64,000 bases of DNA from JAFGJQ01 sp964586145 (GTDB lineage: Bacteria; Planctomycetota; Phycisphaerae; UBA1845): NCBI GenBank assembly GCA_964586145.1, contig CAZPHH010000015.1:1-64000 (forward strand). Reading direction: 5' to 3'. The notes under the pieces were generated by a model. That model did no database searches. It worked only from the letters and a program-made list of their open reading frames with translations, and was not told the DNA's origin. Positions 17,692 to 26,715 of this stretch are shown here, in pieces (the stretch's first letter is position 1; each line of letters begins with the position of its first letter). The translations under genes were made by a program, and so were the position numbers.

Positions 17692-17725
17692 CGGCACCGA
17701 GTGGAAATGCATGGAGACGTTGAAA

Positions 17726-18496
17726 ATGACGATTCTCGATCAGTTTCGGCTGGATGGAAGAACCGCGATGGTCACCGGCTGCTGCAAAGGCATCGGCTAT
17801 GCCATCGCCGAGGGGCTTGCGGAGGCCGGCGCCGACATCGTCGGTGTAAGTCTCGACCTGGGACCCCAGGGCAGTCGGATCGAGCGTGCCGTCACCGGGC
17901 TGGGCCGACGGTTCGCCGGGTACACGTGTGATTTCGCAGACCGGACGGACCTGTACCGGTTTCTGCAGCAGGTGCAGGCCGATCATCCGCGGATCGACAT
18001 TCTCGTGAACAACGCGGGCATGATTCTGCGCCGACCGGCCGTCGAGCACCCGGATGAGTTCTGGGACAAGGTCATGGAAGTGAACCTCAGCGCCCAGTTC
18101 GTCATCAGCCGGGAGATCGGCCGGACCATGGTGGAGCGTGGAAGCGGCAAGATCATCTTCACGGCCTCGCTGCTGTCGTTTCAGGGTGGAATCACGGTCC
18201 CGGGCTACTCGGCCAGCAAAGGGGGCGTCGCACAGTTGGCCAAGGCGCTGGCGAACGAGTGGGCCGGACGCGGCGTGAACGTCAATGCGATTGCGCCGGG
18301 GTACATTGCAACAGACAACACACAGGCCCTGCGGGACGATCCGGTGCGGAGCGAGCAGATTCTGGCTCGGATTCCGGCCGGGCGATGGGGGCAGCCGGAG
18401 GACTTCAAGGGGCCGGCGGTCTTTCTGGCCAGTGACGCCGCGGCGTACTGCCACGGCCTGATCCTGCTCGTGGACGGCGGATGGATGGCCCGGTGA
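17726..18496 (+). CDS. kduD: 2-dehydro-3-deoxy-D-gluconate 5-dehydrogenase
   Basis: A 256-residue short-chain dehydrogenase that reduces 2,5-diketo-3-deoxygluconate to 2-keto-3-deoxygluconate. The N-terminus (ILDQFRLDGRTAMVTGCCKG) matches KduD proteins closely. The NAD(P)-binding glycine motif, NNAG, the catalytic YSASKGG and the C-terminal VDGGW are all present. ATG at 17726 follows GGAG by 9 bases; ATG at 17711 and a GTG at 17681 are less likely. Context with kduI and the aldolase supports the assignment over other SDR roles. Confidence 0.93.
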   Translation: MTILDQFRLDGRTAMVTGCCKGIGYAIAEGLAEAGADIVGVSLDLGPQGSRIERAVTGLGRRFAGYTCDFADRTDLYRFLQQVQADHPRIDILVNNAGMILRRPAVEHPDEFWDKVMEVNLSAQFVISREIGRTMVERGSGKIIFTASLLSFQGGITVPGYSASKGGVAQLAKALANEWAGRGVNVNAIAPGYIATDNTQALRDDPVRSEQILARIPAGRWGQPEDFKGPAVFLASDAAAYCHGLILLVDGGWMAR

Positions 18497-18543
18497 TCCG
18501 TACGGTCTTGCGGGCCGGACGCTGCTCGGAGGCAATGGACGGT

Positions 18544-19173
18544 ATGAACCCGACTTTGGTTGCACGCCTGGAAGAACTGCGGTTGATCCCGATCCTGACG
18601 ATCCGCGACGCGGTTCACGCGGCGCCGCTGGCCGACGCGCTGGTGGCCGGCGGGCTGCCCTGCGCAGAGGTCACGCTCCGGACCGCCGACGCGCCCAAGG
18701 CCATCCAGGTCTTCCGAGAGAAGCGCGAGATGCTCGTGGGCGCGGGCACGGTGCTGGACGTTGACCAGGTCAAGGCGGCGGTGGACGCCGGCGCGGAGTT
18801 CATCGTATCGCCCGGCTTCGGCGCCAAGGTCGTCGGCTACTGCCTGGAGCATGGTATTTCCATCGCCCCGGGGATCGCGACGGCCACGGACATCGCGCTG
18901 GCGCTGGATCACGGGCTGCGCGTCGTGAAGTTCTTCCCGGCCGAGTCACTCGGCGGCGTGCGTGCCCTGAAGGCCCTGGGGGCCGCGTACCGCATGATGC
19001 GGTTCATTCCCACCGGCGGCATGAGACCTGCGTGCGTCCGCGACTATCTGGCCCTGCCGCAGGTCGTGGCCTGCGGCGGCAGTTGGCTCGCGGCGGAGAG
19101 CCTGTACAGCGATGGCAACTATGAGGCGGTTGCGCGCGTCGTGCGCGAGGCCGTTGCGTTGGTGAAATCCTGA
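18544..19173 (+). CDS. eda: KDPG/KHG aldolase (Eda type)
   Basis: A 209-residue class I aldolase that splits 2-keto-3-deoxy-6-phosphogluconate into pyruvate and glyceraldehyde 3-phosphate. Marks include LTIRDAVHAAPLADALVAGG, the glutamate in AEVTLRT, SPGFGAKVV, and the Schiff-base lysine in VVKFFPAE, followed by FIPTGGM. No KDG kinase gene is present in the operon, so either the kinase is elsewhere or this enzyme takes a related unphosphorylated substrate. GGAGG lies 2 bases before ATG 18535 and 11 bases before ATG 18544, so the exact start is uncertain. Confidence 0.93.
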   Translation: MNPTLVARLEELRLIPILTIRDAVHAAPLADALVAGGLPCAEVTLRTADAPKAIQVFREKREMLVGAGTVLDVDQVKAAVDAGAEFIVSPGFGAKVVGYCLEHGISIAPGIATATDIALALDHGLRVVKFFPAESLGGVRALKALGAAYRMMRFIPTGGMRPACVRDYLALPQVVACGGSWLAAESLYSDGNYEAVARVVREAVALVKS

Positions 19174-19214
19174 GGTGGTGTGCAATCACGGCCCAGACCA
19201 CGGAGTTGACGGAG

Positions 19215-22118
19215 ATGCCACAGGCCAACCGGATCATCGATCGTGATGGATTCAACATTCTGCTTGCCGGAGCCTTTCTGGCGTACGCAGGCGCAGCGGT
19301 GGAAGCACGTGTGAACCCCCTGGTGCGCCCCTACCGGCCACCCCTGCCGCCGGTCGGAGCGGTCGTGGAGTACGAAGACCTCGACGGCGACGGCGACCCG
19401 GACGTGTTGCGTTACGTGACCGCCGACGGCACACCGCTCCAGTGGATCGACGATGACGACGACATGACGTGGACCGACCTGACCGGTGACACGGACAGCG
19501 ACTGCCTGATGGTCGATCGCAATCGCGACGGGGTGTACGGCGGTCCGGGAGACATCATCATCGACTGGGTCGACAACGACGGGGACGGCCGGGCGGACAT
19601 GCAGGTGGTCGCAGAGAATGCGAAGCTCACCGACACCGGCTGGGGCCCCGGCCACTACATGATCGTGATGGACAGCGACGGCGACGAAGTGTTCCACTAC
19701 CTGGACTGGACCGATTTCACGCTCAAGTGCTGGGAGCATTCCGGGGCCTCGCGGTTCTTCACGGACTATCTGGGCACCAGCCTCTTTCTGAAGATGCACA
19801 CCGCGACGGCAAACATCCGTGACCTGCGGTACAACTGGGAGAACCCGTTCCTCTTCTATGACCACGACGGCGACGGTCTATCCGAAATGGCCGTTCGTTT
19901 GTGCGATTCGCCGCAGATTCACAAGCCCCCGGAGGAGGGTTTTGCCCTGCCCGCAAACGGCCGTGACGTGACCGACGCGATGCGGCGCGTGGAATTCACG
20001 AAGAAGATTGACTGGGTGTCCATCGCCCTGGACCTGGACAACGACTCGGTGCCTGGAAATGAGTTCGATTTCGACATGACGCTCCATTTCCAGGGCCCCG
20101 GGTTTGACTACTCCGACCAGGTCCACCCCGTTCCGGGCCTGCGCGGGTTGCCGGAGGCGGACCGGTTCTTCTACGACCCGCGCTGGCGTCAGCTCACGGA
20201 GCTGATCTACCCCGACCACGGATCGGCGTGGGACCTCATCTTCGGGCGGGGCACGTGGGGCCGCTGCTGGCTGGTCTTCGACGAAGACGACGATTGCCAT
20301 CGCTGGGAGCGGGTGGAGCTGTACGAGCCGCGGGACCCGTTCAGGATCGGCGTGCGCAAAGGCGGGATCGACCAGCACCCGCAGGCGGACTGCTCCGGCG
20401 ACCGCGGCGAATGGGACAACGACAACTCCGGCGGCGGGAAGCTCTACGTGGGCCGGTTCGACGGGCGGATCCATTTGTATGGAGCGGAGTGGGCCTGCTG
20501 GCGGATCGACCAGGACGCCCACTATTTCCAGGGCTGGTCCCGCAGCAAGGAGCAGCCGGAGCGCTTTCCCACGATCCGCTACACGGACACGGACGGGAAC
20601 GGATTCCTCGACCGGATCGAGTTTGACCTGGACGGGGATACGTCGTTTGAACGGGTCGTGAGTCTTCCGCTGGCCGGAGTCGACGACACGTGTGAGCTTC
20701 TCGATCCCCGCACGATGAAATACGAGGATTTCACCGCCCTCTTTCGGCGTGTGGCGGAGAATCTCTGGGCGCAGGCCGAGGCGGCCGGCGCTGTGGCCGA
20801 GGCAAACGGCGTGGGCCTCGCCCATTACGCCCTGCTGCGCCGGCCGGGCTCCATTCAGGAAAAATACCACTTCGGGTACTGGCTGGCGCATTCCATCTAC
20901 GCGGACCTGGCGGACCTGGCCGTTCGTCGCGGCGACGTGGAATTCATGGCGCAGCTTGACGCCGCGTACTTCGGCGGGGACTGGGGCCGCGTCCAGAAGC
21001 CGCTCTCGCCGCCTGCGACCGCTCCCGTGCCGGGCGTCCGCGTGGAGGTGACGAATCCGATTGACCTGGCCCGGCCCCATGAAACCATCGAAATCCCGTG
21101 GACGGCGGTCGTCGCCGCCCTGCCCGGGGTTCGCGCGGAGCGAGTGCGGGTGATTGACGCTCCAAGCGGGCGAGAACTCGTATCGCAGGCGATAGATTCC
21201 GACGGCAACGGCGAGCCGGACGCCCTCCTGTTCCAGGGAGACTTCGGCCCGTCGCAGGTGCGAGCGTTTGTCGTTCAGGCAGCGCCGCTGGTCACGCACC
21301 GTTCTGCGCCGTCGCCCGTGCATGCGAAGTTCGTACCCACCCGGAAGGACGACCTGGCCTGGGAGAGTGATCGCATCGCGTTCCGGGTCTACGGGCCGGC
21401 CTTGCGCGACGAAACGATCAGCAACGGGATCGACGTCTGGTGCAAGCGCGTCCGCTATCCCATTGTCGAGAAGTGGTACAAGCCCGGGGTCGACTACCAC
21501 ACGGACCACGGCGAGGGCGCGGACTTTTTCAAGGTGGGTCCCACGCTGGGCTGCGGCGGCACGGGGATCTGGAAGGACGGGAAGCTGTACCGAGGTGAGA
21601 ACTTCTCGCGATGGCGAATCCTCGCGAACGGCCCGGTCCGCACCCTGTTCGTGCTGGAATACGACGCGCTGGACTGCGGCGGGCTGAAGGTCTCCGAAAC
21701 CAAGCGGTTCAGTCTGGACGCCGGACACAACCTGACCCGCATCGAGTCCATCTTCACGTGGGAGGCGGCAGACGCAGACCTCCTGGTCGCGGCGGGTCTG
21801 GTCAGGCGGCCGGGTGTGCAGGTGAAGTCGACGGCCACGCAACCCTGGATCGCGATGTGGGGGCCGTTGGAGCCGGAGGGCAACGGAGAACTCGGCACCG
21901 CTGTCGTCATGGACGCCGTGGCGTTTCGCGAAACCGCAGACGCCGCTGAGCACGTGCTGGCCATCGGCGCGGTGCGGCCCGGCCGGTCTCTCGTTCATTT
22001 CGCAGGCGCCGGCTGGACCCGGAGCGGCGACTTCGCCTCGGCGGACGAATGGAATGCGTACGTCGAACAGTGGGCAAGGCGCCTGGGCACGCCGCTGACG
22101 ATCAAGATGGGCGATTAA
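19215..22118 (+). CDS. Secreted DUF4861 protein with Ca-binding-like repeats
   Basis: A 967-residue probable secreted protein. An N-terminal hydrophobic stretch (ILLAGAFLAYAGAA) may be a signal sequence, although few basic residues precede it. Residues about 55-215 and 455-480 contain repeated acidic loops such as DLDGDGDPD, DNDGDGRAD, DHDGDG and DTDGNGFLD, like EF-hand or thrombospondin-3 calcium sites. The C-terminal 260 residues match the DUF4861 pattern (YHTDHGEGADFFKVG, CGGTGIWKDGKLY, SRWRILANGPVRT). DUF4861 proteins are commonly encoded in polysaccharide-degradation loci; I cannot name a reaction. The ATG at 19215 has GGAG 9 bases upstream. It lies 41 bases after the aldolase and 26 before the lyase candidate. 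Confidence 0.85.
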   Translation: MPQANRIIDRDGFNILLAGAFLAYAGAAVEARVNPLVRPYRPPLPPVGAVVEYEDLDGDGDPDVLRYVTADGTPLQWIDDDDDMTWTDLTGDTDSDCLMVDRNRDGVYGGPGDIIIDWVDNDGDGRADMQVVAENAKLTDTGWGPGHYMIVMDSDGDEVFHYLDWTDFTLKCWEHSGASRFFTDYLGTSLFLKMHTATANIRDLRYNWENPFLFYDHDGDGLSEMAVRLCDSPQIHKPPEEGFALPANGRDVTDAMRRVEFTKKIDWVSIALDLDNDSVPGNEFDFDMTLHFQGPGFDYSDQVHPVPGLRGLPEADRFFYDPRWRQLTELIYPDHGSAWDLIFGRGTWGRCWLVFDEDDDCHRWERVELYEPRDPFRIGVRKGGIDQHPQADCSGDRGEWDNDNSGGGKLYVGRFDGRIHLYGAEWACWRIDQDAHYFQGWSRSKEQPERFPTIRYTDTDGNGFLDRIEFDLDGDTSFERVVSLPLAGVDDTCELLDPRTMKYEDFTALFRRVAENLWAQAEAAGAVAEANGVGLAHYALLRRPGSIQEKYHFGYWLAHSIYADLADLAVRRGDVEFMAQLDAAYFGGDWGRVQKPLSPPATAPVPGVRVEVTNPIDLARPHETIEIPWTAVVAALPGVRAERVRVIDAPSGRELVSQAIDSDGNGEPDALLFQGDFGPSQVRAFVVQAAPLVTHRSAPSPVHAKFVPTRKDDLAWESDRIAFRVYGPALRDETISNGIDVWCKRVRYPIVEKWYKPGVDYHTDHGEGADFFKVGPTLGCGGTGIWKDGKLYRGENFSRWRILANGPVRTLFVLEYDALDCGGLKVSETKRFSLDAGHNLTRIESIFTWEAADADLLVAAGLVRRPGVQVKSTATQPWIAMWGPLEPEGNGELGTAVVMDAVAFRETADAAEHVLAIGAVRPGRSLVHFAGAGWTRSGDFASADEWNAYVEQWARRLGTPLTIKMGD

Positions 22119-22144
22119 CAGATTGCCCGCAGGAGCAACTCAGC

Positions 22145-25100
22145 ATGTCATCCGCTTTCTCGATTCGCAGGCGCCTACTACGCTGCGTGGTGTGCCCCCT
22201 TTTGCTGCCGGCCGTGTGCAGCGCCGCTGATCCCGCAGACGACCCGGTTATGCCGACTGTCGCGTTCGCGCAAGCCGGCTCGCAAGAGCTTCAGCAGGCC
22301 CGCCTGCGCGTGTACCAGGCAACGCAGAAGCAGGCGCATTATCTTCTGGGCACGGTGCAGCCCTGGTCGGAAGACCCCGGCCTCAAGCTGCTGACGGAGA
22401 GCCGCAGCGGGGAGCACTGGATCCGACCGAACACGGGTACCGTCGCGGGCTTCGCGTTCCTCTATCGATTCGGCCCGTACGATGAGAAGACGGTCGGGGT
22501 GTCCCGAGCGGAGTTGCTGCGTGAGTTCATCCTTCCCATGATGCGATACCTGATCGTAACGCATCGAACGGGCTCCCGACCGACCTCCGACGGCAAACCC
22601 TGGGGCGATCACTGGCAGTCCGCGCACTGGGCCCATTCCCTGGCCCACGCGGCGTGGTGGGCGTGGGAGGACCTGCCGGCGGACGTGCGCGACGGCATTC
22701 GGCGAGTTGTGGCGCACGAGGCGGACCGGATCGCGGCGGCGGAGCCTCCGCATCAGATCCAGGAGGACAGCAAGTCGGAGGAGAACGCGTGGAACAGCGA
22801 GGTGCTGTCCGTGGCGGTCCTGCTGATGCCAAACGATCCGCGACGTCCGAAGTGGGAAACCGCCTTCCAGAAATGGGCGTTGTCATCGTACCTGCGCCCG
22901 GCCGATGAGACCTCCGACGCAATCGTGGACGGCCGGCCGATTCGCGAGCAGTTCACCGGCGCGAATATCTACGATGATTTCACTCTCGAAAATCACGGGA
23001 TCGTCCATCCGGACTACATGGCCGCGTTCAATCTGACGCTGGGCTCCTCGCTCGATTACGCGATGACGGGGCGTCGTCCCCCGGAAGCCCTGCGGCACAA
23101 CGTCGCCGGCATTTACGAAAACCTGAAATGGTTTCTGCTGCCGGATGGCGGGTTCGTGTACCCCAATGGGCAGGACTGGCGTCTGTTCCGGAATCCGGAC
23201 TGGCTGATGGTCCACGTGTTGATGGCCGTTTTCGGGGAGGATCCCGAGGCGTGGCCGCTGGCCCTCACCGGCCTGGAGACGCTGGAGCGGATGCAGGCGC
23301 GCTCGGAGTCCGGCGCCATCTACCGCGCTGGCGAGTATTTCTTCCCGTCCACGCAGCATGACCGGATCTACCAACTGGCCCTGACGTGGCTGTCGCTGCA
23401 GCTCGTCGAAAGCCTGCCCCACGGCCATCCGGACCGCACCGGCGTTCGGCGTCTGGATTCCGGCAAGGTGGTGATCCACCGCACGCCGGGAGCCGTCCAC
23501 ACGTTCAGTTGGGGCGCCCGGTGCATGGCGCAGTGCCTGGCCTACCGCCCGGATCGCATCGTGTCGCCTGACTATCGCAGCGGGATCGGTCACGTCCGCG
23601 TGGCCGGCAACAAGGACGCCCTACCCGCGCGGCTCCGCGACGCGACCGTGACCAGCAACGAGGATTCTTTCGTTGCAGAGGTCATCGTCGATCACGGGGA
23701 AGAGCAGATCCGAGCGAACCTCACGTTTCGCTCCAACCCGGACGGCACGTGGGTGATGCGCGAAAAACTGCATGCCCTGGGGGACGTCACGACCAGCGAA
23801 GTGGCCACGGGCCTGATCGGCATCCTGAACAATCCGACCTGGGTGTATGAAACCGGGCGGAGAGAGATTGCCCTGGGAGATCGTCGGACCACGGTGCCGT
23901 CGTGCAGCGGAGTCGTTCTGGACGGGGCCGGCGTTACCCGCATTTCCGTCGATTCCTTGCTGCGCATGGAGAGCGCGGAACCGCTGCGCGTTCGCTACGT
24001 GTCGGCGGAGAAGGCGGATCGCGGCCGGGTGACGGATCACCTGTACCTGAACTACCGGGGTGGCGAGCACGTCTGGCACAAGGGTGACGTGATTTCCGAA
24101 TACGAGGTCATCGTGCGGTGCGAGCCCGTTGTGACGACCCGGCCGACGGCAGCCTCGCCGAAGGAGGATGGGTACCGAGGCATCTGGTTCACGCTGGGCC
24201 AACTGAAGGGCCCGTACGGCGACAAGTACTCCGGCGGATTAGGCACATACACGGCCAAGCACGTACCGATCGCGGCGTATGCCCCCGAGGCGGACAAGAC
24301 GTTTTTCGTGTACGGCGGCACCGCCAAGGACAAGCAGCATCTGCTCATCATGGCGTCATACTATGATCACGCCCGGGGCGTGGTGCCGCGTCCGACCCTC
24401 GTACACGACAAAGGGGGCGTGAAGGACCCGCATGACAACGCCAGCCTCTGCCTGGACGAAAAGGGCCACGTCTGGGTGTTTGTCAGCGGGCGGGGCCGAC
24501 AACGACCCGGCTTCAAATATCGCAGTGTGCAGCCCTACAGCGTGGACGCATTCGAGCGGGTCACCACGGAAGAGATGACCTATCCGCAACCCTGGTTCCT
24601 TCCTGGCCAGGGCTTCCTGCACCTGTTCACGAAGTACACCAAGGGCAGAGAGCTGTACTGGGAAACCAGCGCGGACGGATCGACCTGGAGCGAGGATGTG
24701 AAGCTGGCCGGCTTCGGCGGTCACTACCAGGTGAGCGGGCGTCACGAGGGGCTCGTGGCAACCGCGTTCAACTGGCATCCCAAAGGGAGCGTGGACAAGC
24801 GCACCAACCTGTACTTCATGCAGACGAACGACGCCGGGAAAACCTGGCACAGCGTTTCCGGGAAGGTGCTTGGCACCCCGCTCCAGGACGTCCGCAACAA
24901 CGCACTGGTGCGCGACTATGCACGCGAAGGCCTGCTCGTCTACATGAAGGACCTCAACTTTGACGCCGCCGGGCGGCCCGTCATCCTGTATGTAACGAGC
25001 AAAGGACACGATCCCGGCCCACAGAACGATCCTCGAACGTGGACCCTCGCGCACTGGACGGGGCAAGAGTGGACCTTCCGAGAAGTCACCCGATCGGATC

Positions 25101-26701
25101 ACAACTACGACATGGGGTCACTGTACGTCGAACCCGACGGGACCTGGCGCGCGGTCGCGCCCACCGAGCCGGGCCCCCAGCCGTACGGAACCGGCGGCGA
25201 GATGACCGCCTGGGTCAGCACCGATCAGGGCGAAACCTGGCGCAAAGCGGCACAACTCACCCGGGCCAGTGAAAGAAACCACAGCTACGCCCGCCGCCCC
25301 GTGAACGCTCACCCGGATCTCTACACCCTCTGGGCCGATGGTGACGCATTCCGGGTCTCCACGTCGCGCCTCTATTTCGCGAACCAGGCCGGCGACAAGG
25401 TGCATGTTCTGCCCGAGTGTATGACGGAAACGATTGAGGCGCCCCGGCTGCTGCAACAGATGGAGGTCCGCCAGACCGTGGTCGGCCAGGGCTGGGCCAG
25501 GAACGCCGTAAACACAAGCACCTTCCGCCAGCACTCCGTCACGACGCACGGCGACACGCAATACACGGCATTCTACGACACCGAAGCGAGGATGGTGCTC
25601 GCCAAGCGCAGGCTCGGTTCTGCGGACTGGGAAACGCATATCACGCAATACAAGGGAAACGTCCGGGACGCCCACAACGGCATCAGCATCGCCGTGGATG
25701 GCACCGGCCTCCTGCATGTCGCGTGGGACCACCATGGGCACCCGCTGCGTTACGCCCGCGGGAAGCAACCCGGCTCCCTGGAGTTGACCGACAGGCTGCC
25801 CATGACCGGGCAGGCGGAGAAACACGTCACGTACCCCGAGTTCTTCAACCTCGACGGGGGTGACCTGCTGTTCCTCTATCGTGACGGGGGTTCCGGTTGC
25901 GGTCTCACCATGCTGAACCGCTACGATGCCCAGACGCTGACCTGGTCCGTGGTGCAACACCCGCTGATCGACGGAGAGGAGCAGCGCAACGCGTACACCA
26001 ACCAGATTGCCATCGATCGGGCCGGCGGGTGGCACATCTCCTGGAACTGGCGGGAAACGGGAGACGTGGCCACCAACCACGATCTGTGCTACGCCCGCTC
26101 GACGGACCAGGGCCGGACCTGGACCCGTTCCAACGGCCGGGCGTACACCTTGCCGATCACGGCCGCCACCGCGGAAATCGCCTGCGCAATTCCGCAAAAC
26201 AGTGACCTCATCAACCAGTGCGCCACGGCCGTCGATTCCCGCGGCCGGCCGATGATCGCCACCTATTGGCGGCCCGCCGGAACGCAGGTGCCTCAGTATC
26301 ATCTGGTCTGGCACGACGGGAGCGAGTGGCACGTCTCACAGGTCGGTGGCCGTTCCGCGCCCTTCACGCTGCGCGGCGGCGGCACGAAGCGCATACCGAT
26401 CTCCCGGCCGAAACTGGCCGTCGACGGCCGTGACCGGGTCTGCCTGCTCTTTCGTGATGAGGAGCGAGGCAACCGGCTGTCCGTAGCTGTTTCCGAAGAC
26501 CCCCTGCGCCAGTCCTGGCGCACGGTCGACCTGACACCGGACGACATCGGGTTTTGCGAACCGACCTACGACGACCGGTTGTGGCGGCGCGACGGCGTGC
26601 TGCACGTGTTCGTTCAGCGGGCCGGCCAAGGCGATGCCGAGACCCTGGAAGACCTGCCGCCTCACCCCGTCCGCATCGTGGAATGGAAGCCCGATCCATG
26701 A
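22145..26701 (+). CDS. Three-module candidate polysaccharide lyase
   Basis: A secreted 1518-residue protein with a signal sequence in the first 30 residues (RRRLLRCVVCPLLLPAVCSA). Module 1 (about 40-650) looks like a helical toroid plus beta domain as in several polysaccharide lyases; ENHGIVHPDY near residue 285 would supply an Asn-His-Tyr set. Module 2 (about 676-1080) starts GYRGIWFTLGQ and has KYSGGLGTYTAKHVPIA and HDNASLCLDEKGHVWVF, a BNR-type propeller family common in planctomycetes. Module 3 (about 1110-1518) has AHNGISIAVDGTGLLHVAWD, YPEFFNLDGGDLLFLYRDGG and WHISWNWRE, resembling the BNR_4 propeller of ulvan lyases (PL24/PL25). AGGAG precedes the ATG at 22145. Last gene of the uronate operon. 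The lyase role is inferred from context. Confidence 0.8.
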   Translation: MSSAFSIRRRLLRCVVCPLLLPAVCSAADPADDPVMPTVAFAQAGSQELQQARLRVYQATQKQAHYLLGTVQPWSEDPGLKLLTESRSGEHWIRPNTGTVAGFAFLYRFGPYDEKTVGVSRAELLREFILPMMRYLIVTHRTGSRPTSDGKPWGDHWQSAHWAHSLAHAAWWAWEDLPADVRDGIRRVVAHEADRIAAAEPPHQIQEDSKSEENAWNSEVLSVAVLLMPNDPRRPKWETAFQKWALSSYLRPADETSDAIVDGRPIREQFTGANIYDDFTLENHGIVHPDYMAAFNLTLGSSLDYAMTGRRPPEALRHNVAGIYENLKWFLLPDGGFVYPNGQDWRLFRNPDWLMVHVLMAVFGEDPEAWPLALTGLETLERMQARSESGAIYRAGEYFFPSTQHDRIYQLALTWLSLQLVESLPHGHPDRTGVRRLDSGKVVIHRTPGAVHTFSWGARCMAQCLAYRPDRIVSPDYRSGIGHVRVAGNKDALPARLRDATVTSNEDSFVAEVIVDHGEEQIRANLTFRSNPDGTWVMREKLHALGDVTTSEVATGLIGILNNPTWVYETGRREIALGDRRTTVPSCSGVVLDGAGVTRISVDSLLRMESAEPLRVRYVSAEKADRGRVTDHLYLNYRGGEHVWHKGDVISEYEVIVRCEPVVTTRPTAASPKEDGYRGIWFTLGQLKGPYGDKYSGGLGTYTAKHVPIAAYAPEADKTFFVYGGTAKDKQHLLIMASYYDHARGVVPRPTLVHDKGGVKDPHDNASLCLDEKGHVWVFVSGRGRQRPGFKYRSVQPYSVDAFERVTTEEMTYPQPWFLPGQGFLHLFTKYTKGRELYWETSADGSTWSEDVKLAGFGGHYQVSGRHEGLVATAFNWHPKGSVDKRTNLYFMQTNDAGKTWHSVSGKVLGTPLQDVRNNALVRDYAREGLLVYMKDLNFDAAGRPVILYVTSKGHDPGPQNDPRTWTLAHWTGQEWTFREVTRSDHNYDMGSLYVEPDGTWRAVAPTEPGPQPYGTGGEMTAWVSTDQGETWRKAAQLTRASERNHSYARRPVNAHPDLYTLWADGDAFRVSTSRLYFANQAGDKVHVLPECMTETIEAPRLLQQMEVRQTVVGQGWARNAVNTSTFRQHSVTTHGDTQYTAFYDTEARMVLAKRRLGSADWETHITQYKGNVRDAHNGISIAVDGTGLLHVAWDHHGHPLRYARGKQPGSLELTDRLPMTGQAEKHVTYPEFFNLDGGDLLFLYRDGGSGCGLTMLNRYDAQTLTWSVVQHPLIDGEEQRNAYTNQIAIDRAGGWHISWNWRETGDVATNHDLCYARSTDQGRTWTRSNGRAYTLPITAATAEIACAIPQNSDLINQCATAVDSRGRPMIATYWRPAGTQVPQYHLVWHDGSEWHVSQVGGRSAPFTLRGGGTKRIPISRPKLAVDGRDRVCLLFRDEERGNRLSVAVSEDPLRQSWRTVDLTPDDIGFCEPTYDDRLWRRDGVLHVFVQRAGQGDAETLEDLPPHPVRIVEWKPDP

Positions 26702-26715
26702 ATGCGGTGCTTCGA

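Noticed and set aside
14740..17712. A 990-codon minus-strand open frame opposite kduI and the TRAP genes
   Set aside because: Its composition is His/Gln/Arg/Gly-rich without any fold signature, while the plus strand encodes well-known families across the whole stretch.
19878..21998. A 706-codon minus-strand open frame opposite the DUF4861 gene
   Set aside because: No motif. The plus frame has DUF4861 and calcium-loop repeats.
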